Source: an uncultured Propionibacteriaceae bacterium
Lineage (GTDB): Bacteria; Actinomycetota; Actinomycetes; Propionibacteriales; Propionibacteriaceae
NCBI GenBank assembly: GCA_947038745.1
Contig: CAMQXE010000072.1
Span: 1 to 6,463 of the forward strand
Length of the DNA: 6,463 bases
Direction of reading: 5' to 3'
Shown here: piece by piece, positions 1 to 4,326 of the stretch
How positions within the stretch are numbered: the stretch's first letter is position 1
Layout: each line of letters begins with the position of its first letter
The notes under the pieces: model-generated
Database searches by the model: none
The model's input: the letters and a program-made list of their open reading frames with translations, nothing else
Told to the model about the DNA's origin: nothing
Translations under genes and position numbers: made by a program

Positions 1-741
1 GGACGGAGTTTACGTCCTGGGCAGTACGGCGGCTACATAATTGATATGGCTGAATATGATCAAGAGCTTGATATGGCTAGAGCGATCATTAAGGATGAGC
101 AGCATCCCAATATCGTGATACATGGGCACTCAACTGGCGGGTTAGTGGTTGTTGGTCATGTTTCTAGACGAGTGGGGGAGTACTCGGCTGTTATCTTAAA
201 CTCGCCGTGGCTTGATCTGAGCAATCAGCCACTTTTGCGAGCATTGTCGATGGGGATTGACGCGGTGGGGGCTTGGCTCCCAACTTCAGTTATTCCCGGA
301 AGCGCGCCAGTGCTCGATGAAGATGGGGTAGCTGATCGAGGGTTTTACGCTCGTTCGCTACACCGTCTCTGGGATGGTGAATGGGAATATAATTTGAGCT
401 GGAAGTCTAATCCGGATCTTTTCACCTATCGTTACGGTTGGGCTAGAGCTATCATCCGAGCCCAGCAAGCGGTTTATGCTGGTTTCGACCTGGGGTGTCC
501 GTTAGCAGTTTTTGCTTCGACCTCTTCGGCTTATCCCAAAGACTACGACCTTGATATTTGCTGGTCGGCAGACCTTGTTCTCGATGTTAAAACAATGGTG
601 CAACAGGCTGCAGGACTATCTGAGCACGTGACTATAGTTCGTATTAAAGACGGGCTACATGACTTAGCGTTGTCGCGACAACCGGCACGGGATGCTTATT
701 TTTTAGCTATGGCTCAGTGGTTGGAAAAAGTGGCTAAGTAA
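1..741 (+). CDS. alpha/beta hydrolase (serine hydrolase, S33/lysophospholipase-like), 5' truncated
   Basis: The reading frame is open from base 1, so the true start lies outside the window. The ATG at 46 is internal, because the residues before it (GRSLRPGQ) continue the conserved region ahead of the nucleophile in these hydrolases. The nucleophile elbow GHSTGG is visible, with the serine codon at 130-132. Near the C-terminus, KDGLHDLALS supplies the likely catalytic histidine (codon 658-660), and WSADLVLD (about 565-588) holds the likely acid residue. These fit a Ser-Asp-His alpha/beta hydrolase with a cap region between the elbow and the acid, probably cytoplasmic, since the visible part has no membrane segment. 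The substrate cannot be read from sequence; ester, lipid or peptide are all possible. The gene ends in TAA and is followed after 20 bases by a strong stem-loop terminator shared with the tRNA genes that converge on it. Confidence 0.85.
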   Translation, partial: GRSLRPGQYGGYIIDMAEYDQELDMARAIIKDEQHPNIVIHGHSTGGLVVVGHVSRRVGEYSAVILNSPWLDLSNQPLLRALSMGIDAVGAWLPTSVIPGSAPVLDEDGVADRGFYARSLHRLWDGEWEYNLSWKSNPDLFTYRYGWARAIIRAQQAVYAGFDLGCPLAVFASTSSAYPKDYDLDICWSADLVLDVKTMVQQAAGLSEHVTIVRIKDGLHDLALSRQPARDAYFLAMAQWLEKVAK

Positions 742-761
742 GAAACCCTTGGCAGTAATGC

Positions 762-787
762 AAAAAGCCCGCCTAAGCGGGCTTTTT
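762..787. terminator. bidirectional intrinsic terminator
   Basis: This is a perfect 11-bp inverted repeat (AAAAAGCCCGC / GCGGGCTTTTT) around a 4-base loop CTAA. It has a G/C-rich core and a T-run on either strand, so it should end transcription of the hydrolase (+) and of tRNA-Phe (-). The minus-strand stem begins only one base beyond the tRNA-Phe discriminator, so the tRNA 3' end must be trimmed directly off the hairpin. Confidence 0.9.
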
Positions 788-788
788 G

Positions 789-861
789 TGGCCAAGGCCG
801 GGATCGAACCGGCGACCTTCCACTTTTCAGGCGGACGCTCTACCAACTGAGCTACCTGGCC
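789..861 (-). tRNA. tRNA-Phe (GAA)
   Basis: The reverse complement folds into a complete 73-nt cloverleaf. The acceptor GGCCAGG pairs with CTTGGCC, the D-arm is GCTC/GAGC, the anticodon stem is TCCGC/GTGGA, and loop CTGAAAA gives anticodon GAA. The T-arm GCCGG-TTCGATC-CCGGC has the invariant TTC. The discriminator is A and CCA is not encoded. It lies downstream of tRNA-Asp, separated by a terminator-like hairpin that ends 7 bases before its 5' end. That leaves no room for a separate promoter, so expression probably depends on read-through from tRNA-Asp. Confidence 0.97.
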
Positions 862-868
862 AGGTAGC

Positions 869-889
869 AAAAAGCGGCTTTCGCCGCTT
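869..889 (-). terminator. terminator-like hairpin between tRNA-Asp and tRNA-Phe
   Basis: On the minus strand this reads AAGCGGC-GAAA-GCCGCTT followed by further T, giving five T in total. It is a 7-bp stem closed by a stable GNRA tetraloop, the classic form of an intrinsic terminator. It sits in the 34-base spacer between tRNA-Asp and tRNA-Phe. It may act as an attenuator that lowers tRNA-Phe relative to tRNA-Asp, or as a processing element. Confidence 0.75.
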
Positions 890-895
890 CTTACG

Positions 896-969
896 CGACC
901 CCGACGGGACTCGAACCCGCGACCTCCGCCGTGACAGGGCGGCGCGCTAACCAACTGCGCTACGGGGCC
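896..969 (-). tRNA. tRNA-Asp (GTC)
   Basis: The reverse complement forms a 74-nt cloverleaf. The acceptor GGCCCCG pairs with CGGGGTC (one G-U at position 2). The D-loop is long and carries AGTTGGTTA. The anticodon stem is CCGCC/GGCGG, and loop CTGTCAC gives anticodon GTC. The T-arm is GCGGG-TTCGAGT-CCCGT (last pair G-U). The discriminator is G, as expected for Asp, and CCA is not encoded. A leader hairpin (966-983) overlaps its 5' end. Confidence 0.97.
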
Positions 970-983
970 TCAGGCTTGAGGCC
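966..983 (-). other. leader stem-loop overlapping the tRNA-Asp 5' end
   Basis: A perfect 7-bp inverted repeat, GGCCTCA and TGAGGCC around a 4-base loop. On the minus strand the 3' arm includes the first four bases of mature tRNA-Asp (GGCC), so the precursor leader can pair with the 5' acceptor strand. This is visible directly; a function in processing is inference. Confidence 0.6.
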
Positions 984-1007
984 TCACTGGATTTACCCAG
1001 CTCCAGA

Positions 1008-1038
1008 ACTATAGCAAGGAATGCCACCCCAATGCCAA
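1008..1038 (-). promoter_or_regulatory. putative promoter of tRNA-Asp/tRNA-Phe
   Basis: On the minus strand, TTGGCA (1033-1038) resembles a -35 box and TATAGT (1008-1013) a -10 box, with a rather long 19-base spacer. Transcription would start near 1001, about 30 bases before tRNA-Asp. The -35 box falls inside the first codons of the divergent DedA-like gene, so the two units overlap at their 5' ends. Confidence 0.45.
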
Positions 1039-1652
1039 ATCGAGGGTTCGGCGCGGTGCTGTCCAGGCTTTGTCTGGCTGTGAGTTTGTATGGAACAGTG
1101 TTTTTCCAGACTATGGTCAGGCAAGATAGCGGGGTGCCATCTTGGATGCAGGGGTTACCGTTTTGGGCGCTATATGCCGCTTTCTTCTGTGGCGCCTTCA
1201 TGCGCGGACAGGCGACCTATTGGGCCGGGCGTGGTGCAGCGTATGCGGCCCATAGGCCGGCAGAGCATGGGTTGAGAGCGCGTTACCAAGATAAGGCGCA
1301 TTGTTGGGCCACCCCAGAGGCACAGCGAGCGCTGCAACGCTTCGGGCTGCCATTGGTGAGCTTGGCTTACCTCACAGTTGGCTTGCAGACCGTTATCTTG
1401 GCTTCTGCGGGGCTATTACGGTTTAGCTGGAAGGCTTTCACTGCGGCACAGCTCCTAGGCTGTGCAGCTTGGGCCGGTATTTATGCCACTATCGGGTTCG
1501 CAGCTTGGGAAGCGCTTCTTGGTGCGACGCTGACAGGGCCGCTGCTGTGGGGGGTACTCCTGGCTATCGCAGCGGTTGTTGGTGCTGCAACCTTTGCTTT
1601 GTATCGGCATACGAAAAAAGCTCCCACGTCACGAAAAATGACTGAGAGCTAA
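1032..1652 (+). CDS. small DedA-like (VTT/SNARE-associated) membrane protein
   Basis: The 206-residue product is strongly hydrophobic, with membrane segments at roughly residues 10-28, 41-58, 104-128, 136-160 and 167-191, and a basic tail. The segment MRGQATYWAGRGAA (about 57-70) matches the 'GD..Y..GR' turn of DedA proteins. Residues 98-158 follow the second DedA half: a RFG start, a hydrophobic re-entrant stretch ending in AG, a FSWKAF segment, then a GCAAWAGIYATIGF membrane helix. DedA proteins act in membrane homeostasis and lipid translocation (family knowledge). The usual arginines of the RFxPGxR re-entrant motif are not seen here (LAYLTVGLQT instead), so it is a divergent member. ATG 1032 is chosen because AAGGA lies at 1016-1020, though the spacing (11 bases) is long; the frame is also open upstream. 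Its last codons carry the terminator of the convergent tRNA-Glu. Confidence 0.65.
   Translation: MPNRGFGAVLSRLCLAVSLYGTVFFQTMVRQDSGVPSWMQGLPFWALYAAFFCGAFMRGQATYWAGRGAAYAAHRPAEHGLRARYQDKAHCWATPEAQRALQRFGLPLVSLAYLTVGLQTVILASAGLLRFSWKAFTAAQLLGCAAWAGIYATIGFAAWEALLGATLTGPLLWGVLLAIAAVVGAATFALYRHTKKAPTSRKMTES
1614..1650 (-). terminator. intrinsic terminator of tRNA-Glu, inside the DedA-like gene
   Basis: Read on the minus strand just after tRNA-Glu, an 8-bp stem (AGCTCTCA with TGGGAGCT, one G-U) continues past a one-base bulge into 4 more pairs (GTCA/TGAC). A 7-base loop closes it and a six-T run (1614-1619) follows. On the plus strand no T-run follows. It therefore terminates tRNA-Glu while encoding the C-terminus of the convergent membrane protein. 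Confidence 0.75.
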
Positions 1653-1656
1653 TCCG

Positions 1657-1729
1657 CATCCCCGACCGGATTCGAACCGGCGCTACCGCCGTGAAAGGGC
1701 GGGGTCCTGGGCCGCTAGACGACAGGGAC
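1657..1729 (-). tRNA. tRNA-Glu (TTC)
   Basis: The reverse complement gives a 73-nt cloverleaf. The acceptor GTCCCTG pairs with CGGGGAT, including a G1-U72 wobble. The D-arm carries GTCTAGCGGCCCAGGAC, typical of tRNA-Glu. The anticodon stem is CCGCC/GGCGG, and loop CTTTCAC gives anticodon TTC. The T-arm is GCCGG-TTCGAAT-CCGGT (outer G-U). The discriminator is G and CCA is not encoded. Only four bases separate its 3' end from the stop codon of the convergent DedA-like gene. A promoter-like sequence lies just upstream and a terminator just downstream, so it is probably its own transcription unit. Confidence 0.96.
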
Positions 1730-1756
1730 GTGTCGCCATCGCTGACGACAAGATTT

Positions 1757-1785
1757 ATTCTACCGGTTGAGCCGGGTTTGCCCAA
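1757..1785 (-). promoter_or_regulatory. putative promoter of tRNA-Glu
   Basis: The minus strand carries TTGGGC (1780-1785), then 17 bases, then TAGAAT (1757-1762, five of six matches to the -10 consensus). Transcription would start near 1750, giving a leader of about 20 bases before tRNA-Glu. Confidence 0.6.
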
Positions 1786-2263
1786 AATATGCCGATTTGT
1801 GGCAGGCCGCTAGGCGTAATTTCGTGTTGCTGGGCTTGTGAGAGCTGACGCCCACATCGCTTCCCCGGTGATCTGACATTCTCGTTTCACCTCGACCTGG
1901 GCGCCTGCTCTGTTCCTGACTCTAGAGAAAAATGACCGGCGATAGGAAAGTGGCAAAACTGAGATTTTTGAAGATCTCATCAGTGCATGGGTAGGCAAGA
2001 CCAACAAAATGTTTGCCGATATTGTGCAAAATGACGAGTGATCTGCGCGTCAATATGTCGCAGCTTCTCATACGCGGAAGATGCCTAAGATTTTGTATTT
2101 CACCTTGCCAGCAGGAAGTGTCAGGGGAATGATAGGCAGTCTGGTGCTGCTTGAACGCGTAGATGAACGAGTATTATCGGGATGAGAGTGACTACTACTG
2201 GGGATCAGTTTCTAGCATTGAAATCGCCAGTTAGGCGCACATGCTGCGACTCGAAAGTCACCT
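1786..2263. other. gene-poor spacer with possible decayed small ORF
   Basis: I see no supportable gene in this stretch. On the plus strand an ATG at 1932 opens 20 codons (MTGDRKVAKLRFLK...). Around the AAAA run near 1957 the next frame carries IFEDLISAWVGKTNK...MFADIVQNDE up to a TGA at 2039-2041. That same frame then stays open for 47 codons to the TGA at 2183. It has protein-like character but no recognised family, and could be a frameshifted remnant or chance. At 2246-2261, just after the GroEL-like stop codon, the minus strand can form a 6-bp stem with a TTCG loop but no T-run, so it is a weak terminator candidate. Confidence 0.35.
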
Positions 2264-2908
2264 CTACTCTGACGTGAGAGTTGAGACTTCGCACCAGCTT
2301 TGTCGGGCATCGCTAACCCAGCGAGTGGCATGGCCCAAGCCAGCTACGTAGCCTGAGTAAAGATCAAGAGCATCAATGATTTCTGCGCCGACCAGGGCAG
2401 AAATTTCTGCAGGATCTGTGGCAATCACTGGGCAGACCTTGAGCAGGCCTTGGCGATAGTTTGCTAAGAGGTCAATGAGGACGGCGTCACCGAATACGGG
2501 CGCAATGAGCACAAGTGGGGAGCCATTTGCGTGCTCGATGACCCCGAGGAGTTCTCGAAGGCTTTGCGGGGTTGCGGCTAGTACAGCTACCGCTGCATCC
2601 TCAACAAGAGCGTAAGGCCCGGCGTTGGCAAATGCTGGGTCAGCCAACCTAGCTTCCACACCGTTTATCTCGGTGAGGGTGTGGCGTAGCGCATGGACGT
2701 CTATATCTAGTTTTGGTGGTACAGCACGTAGCGCGGTGGCTACCGGCAGATATGCGGGGGCTGCAGCGTCGGTGTCATTGGGCAAAGATGGCGGGGGAGA
2801 TTGGGCGGCGCGGCGTGATGAGCGACGATCGGCAAGGCCAAGCCCACCAATAAGCGCGGCTCCGGCGGTGAGAATCCCGCCTAGCAACATCAGGTAGCTT
2901 CCGTCCAT
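2264..2908 (-). CDS. predicted membrane-anchored protein with GroEL apical-domain-like region
   Basis: The 214-residue product starts with a hydrophobic helix (about residues 5-26) followed by DRRSSRR, then a Pro/Ala-rich linker (about 34-65), then a globular part (about 66-210). Residues 98-208 follow the order of the GroEL apical domain: GPYALVE (GroEL DPYILL), LRELLGVIEHANGSPLVLIA (IREMLPVLEAV..GKPLLIIA), GDA (GEA), then an LxxLLAN segment and GLLKVCPVIA (GIVKVAAVKA). After these come ALVGAEIIDALD (TGGTVISEE) and LGHATRWVSD (LGQAKRVVIN). The equatorial ATP-binding domain and DGT-type motifs are absent, so no ATPase cycle is expected. The basic residues after the helix suggest a short outside N-terminus and a cytoplasmic domain. 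The start at 2908 follows an in-frame TAA and a weak GAAG; a start at codon 7 is also possible. Family assignment rests on eye alignment only. A role as a membrane-linked peptide-binding module is inference. Confidence 0.6.
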   Translation of the reverse strand: MDGSYLMLLGGILTAGAALIGGLGLADRRSSRRAAQSPPPSLPNDTDAAAPAYLPVATALRAVPPKLDIDVHALRHTLTEINGVEARLADPAFANAGPYALVEDAAVAVLAATPQSLRELLGVIEHANGSPLVLIAPVFGDAVLIDLLANYRQGLLKVCPVIATDPAEISALVGAEIIDALDLYSGYVAGLGHATRWVSDARQSWCEVSTLTSE

Positions 2909-2948
2909 GGCTTCAGCTTAGGCGTGTTGGGCAAGCCAAGAGCAACGG

Positions 2949-2956
2949 ATATATAG
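2949..2956 (-). promoter_or_regulatory. possible -10 box for the GroEL-like gene
   Basis: CTATATAT on the minus strand offers a TATATA -10-like hexamer, which would start transcription near 2942, about 35 bases before the ATG. No convincing -35 is seen; it would fall near the tRNA-Lys 3' end. Read-through from tRNA-Lys is an alternative. Confidence 0.3.
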
Positions 2957-2973
2957 AGAAGCCGATCGACTAG

Positions 2974-3048
2974 TGGTACCCCCACTGGGATTCGAACCCA
3001 GGACCTACGGATTAAAAGTCCGCAGCTCTACCGCTGAGCTACAGGGGC
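2974..3048 (-). tRNA. tRNA-Lys (TTT), with encoded CCA
   Basis: The reverse complement gives a 72-nt cloverleaf (2977-3048) followed by an encoded CCA (2974-2976), the only one of the four tRNAs here with CCA. The acceptor GCCCCTG pairs with TGGGGGT, but with G-U wobbles at 1-72, 6-67 and 7-66. The D-arm is GCTC-AGCGGTA-GAGC. The anticodon stem is GCGGA/TCCGT, and loop CTTTTAA gives anticodon TTT. The T-arm is CTGGG-TTCGAAT-CCCAG. The discriminator is A. No intrinsic terminator is seen before the GroEL-like gene that starts 66 bases downstream on the same strand. Confidence 0.95.
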
Positions 3049-3049
3049 A

Positions 3050-3070
3050 CGCCACCTTTATCAAGTGGCG
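3050..3070. repeat. inverted repeat in the tRNA-Lys / deaminase divergent region
   Basis: CGCCAC (3050-3055) and GTGGCG (3065-3070) form a perfect 6-bp inverted repeat with a 9-base spacer, directly upstream of tRNA-Lys (-) and about 30 bases before the deaminase start (+). It could be an operator or a leader hairpin of tRNA-Lys; no T-run follows on either strand. Confidence 0.35.
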
Positions 3071-3101
3071 GGAAACAGTCTAGCGCTTTACGCTCGTTTT
3101 T

Positions 3102-3545
3102 ATGAATACGACGGTTCCTGGATGGGATGACTACTTCCTCGGCATCGCAATGGCAGTCGCTGCCCGTGCGAAATGTACCCGACGTCGGGTGGGTTCAGTG
3201 CTGGTGTTGGATCGCCGCATCATTGCTACTGGCTACAACGGAGCTGCCCCTGGGCAACCTGATTGTCTTGAAGGGGCTTGCCCGCGTGGGCAGTTAAGTT
3301 ACGACCAAGTTCCTGGGCTAGGCGACTACGACCGTCCTGGGACGCCTGGATTCTGCATTGCGATTCATGCGGAGGTGAATGCTTTGCTCTTTGCCACGCG
3401 CGATACCAAGGGTGCTACGGCCTACGTCACCGATCCGCCGTGCCCGGGATGCCGAAAGGCGCTTGCCGCGGCAGGGATCGAGCGAGCTATCTGGCCTGCC
3501 GGAGAATACAACAGCGACCAGTTGGTGGACTGGTCGCTGTCATAG
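3102..3545 (+). CDS. dCMP/cytidine deaminase-family zinc enzyme (ComEB-like)
   Basis: The 147-residue product has the zinc-dependent deaminase signature. HAE (H89, E91) supplies one zinc ligand and the proton shuttle, and PCPGC (C114, C117) the two cysteine ligands. The N-terminal WDDYFLGIAMAVAARAKCTRRRVGSVLV, the GYNGAAPG segment and the long insertion with C60 and C85 before HAE match deoxycytidylate deaminase-type proteins. These convert dCMP to dUMP for thymidylate synthesis in the cytosol (family knowledge); the exact substrate is not proven by sequence. No Shine-Dalgarno sequence precedes ATG 3102 (the bases before it are CTCGTTTTT). TACGCT at 3089-3094 could be a -10 box placing transcription start at or next to the ATG, so a leaderless mRNA is likely. 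The last 12 codons form one arm pair of a perfect hairpin, and the gene converges on a MarR gene. Confidence 0.85.
   Translation: MNTTVPGWDDYFLGIAMAVAARAKCTRRRVGSVLVLDRRIIATGYNGAAPGQPDCLEGACPRGQLSYDQVPGLGDYDRPGTPGFCIAIHAEVNALLFATRDTKGATAYVTDPPCPGCRKALAAAGIERAIWPAGEYNSDQLVDWSLS
3511..3540. terminator. 12-bp perfect hairpin at a convergent gene junction (U-less terminator candidate)
   Basis: ACAGCGACCAGT (3511-3522) and ACTGGTCGCTGT (3529-3540) are perfect inverted repeats around a 6-base loop. They lie entirely in the last codons of the deaminase and end just before its TAG. No T-run follows on either strand, so this would be a U-less terminator or an mRNA 3'-end stabilising structure serving both convergent genes. 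Confidence 0.6.
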
Positions 3546-3546
3546 G

Positions 3547-3565
3547 CCTTGGCAGATAGCCAAGG
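3547..3565. terminator. second tandem hairpin between the deaminase and MarR genes
   Basis: CCTTGGC (3547-3553) and GCCAAGG (3559-3565) form a perfect 7-bp stem with an AGATA loop. It lies between the deaminase stop and the convergent MarR stop at 3580. It has no T-tract, and together with the preceding 12-bp hairpin it makes a tandem two-stem bidirectional structure. Confidence 0.55.
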
Positions 3566-3579
3566 TGGAGAACTAAAAG

Positions 3580-4047
3580 TTACTGAAGCTCCATGCCGAG
3601 ATCTTGCTCAATGGCATTATCGATATCGGTGAGGATGCTTGTAAACGTTGCTACCTCTTCAGGGGTGCGCTTATCGAACTCGCCACGGATGATGTTGCCG
3701 AGATCGGCAAAGATACTGTGTCCCGGGCGGGTATCAACTTCTTCGGCGAGGTGAATCTCAATGCGACGGCCGTCGGTTGCACTTTGCTGGCGCACGATGT
3801 AATTGGCGTTCTCTAGGCGATCAAGCAGTGCAGTGGTAGCTGGTCCGGATAGGCTCAAGAGCTGGCCCAAATCGCCGGGGCTTAGGGTATTTCCTAGTTT
3901 GTGGTTATCCAGGATGTGGTTCAGAGCCGCAACGTCAGTAGCGTGCAACCCGACCTTCTTGCCGATCCGGGCAAGCTCTGCCTGGACGAGTGCGCGATAC
4001 ATGCGCAGCAAGGTGATTTGTTCGGTGTAAAGAGCGCGGTGTGGCAT
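3580..4047 (-). CDS. MarR-family transcriptional regulator
   Basis: With the start at ATG 4045-4047 the product is 155 residues, normal for MarR. An N-terminal dimerisation helix (YTEQITLLRMYRALVQAELARIG) is followed by a winged helix-turn-helix. The HTH spans about residues 55-82 (LSPGDLGQLLSLSGPATTALLDRLENANYI), and the wing carries the typical D92-G-R-R. A C-terminal helical segment completes the dimer interface. MarR proteins are dimeric DNA-binding repressors released by small aromatic or oxidising ligands (family knowledge). The start is fixed by GGAAAGG six bases upstream. The frame stays open to an ATG at 4152, but that extension has no MarR similarity. It stands alone: its 3' end faces the deaminase, and the nearest same-strand gene upstream ends about 350 bases away. 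Its target is unknown, possibly itself, given the TCTAC-N2-GTAGA palindrome at 4081-4092. Confidence 0.88.
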   Translation of the reverse strand: MPHRALYTEQITLLRMYRALVQAELARIGKKVGLHATDVAALNHILDNHKLGNTLSPGDLGQLLSLSGPATTALLDRLENANYIVRQQSATDGRRIEIHLAEEVDTRPGHSIFADLGNIIRGEFDKRTPEEVATFTSILTDIDNAIEQDLGMELQ

Positions 4048-4053
4048 AGCTGG

Positions 4054-4060
4054 CCTTTCC
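4054..4060 (-). promoter_or_regulatory. Shine-Dalgarno sequence fixing the MarR start at 4047
   Basis: GGAAAGG on the minus strand lies six bases before ATG 4045-4047. It decides for this start over the ATGs at 4062 and 4152. Confidence 0.7.
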
Positions 4061-4275
4061 ATGAATTTCGACGAGCAAACTCTACCTGTAGAAAAATACG
4101 GTCTAGGCAATTCGATACATTCGGGGTGATCTTTAGTTCGATCCGAAGGCACTTTCTGGATGGAGCTATCGGCTGTTATTTATTGATACTGGTGAACTTT
4201 TGAATCTACGAATTGAGTATTTCTAGATTTTGAGTGGTGCTGCCGCTAGATTTCGCGCAAGCGGCTGTGATTGTT

Positions 4276-4326
4276 GAAAAAGTGCGATAGATAACATCTA
4301 TGGCGGGGTGATATTCAAAATCACCC
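4276..4326 (-). terminator. possible terminator region of the marR-MFS operon
   Basis: Going downstream on the minus strand after the MFS stop come a 7-bp hairpin (GGGTGAT/ATCACCC), a 6-bp AT-rich hairpin (ATAGAT/ATCTAT, 3-base loop), and then a TTTTT run at 4277-4281, five bases beyond the second stem. The T-run is detached from a G/C-rich stem, so this is not a canonical terminator. Confidence 0.4.

Noticed and set aside
46..741. ATG at 46 as the true start of the hydrolase
   Set aside because: The frame is open to base 1 and the residues before it (GRSLRPGQ) are conserved family sequence, so the start lies upstream of the window.
703..1201. Minus-strand ORFs across the tRNA-Phe/Asp genes and the DedA start
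   Set aside because: They translate tRNA sequence (VAQLVERPPEKWKVAGSIPALATK is a typical tRNA artefact) or lie antisense to a better gene.
1810..2007. 65-codon minus-strand ORF in the gene-poor spacer
   Set aside because: No recognisable domain, composition rich in Arg/Ser as expected for chance frames, and no ribosome binding site noted.
2625..2897. 90-codon plus-strand ORF opposite the GroEL-like gene
   Set aside because: It is antisense to the coherent GroEL-like reading frame and has Ala/Ser/Arg-rich shadow composition.
789..3048. Attachment sites or integrase remnants next to the tRNA genes
   Set aside because: No duplicated tRNA 3' segment, integrase or phage-like gene was found in the window.
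4048..4152. Longer 190-residue MarR protein starting at 4152
   Set aside because: The first 35 residues have no MarR character, while ATG 4047 has a well-placed GGAAAGG and gives the usual family length.
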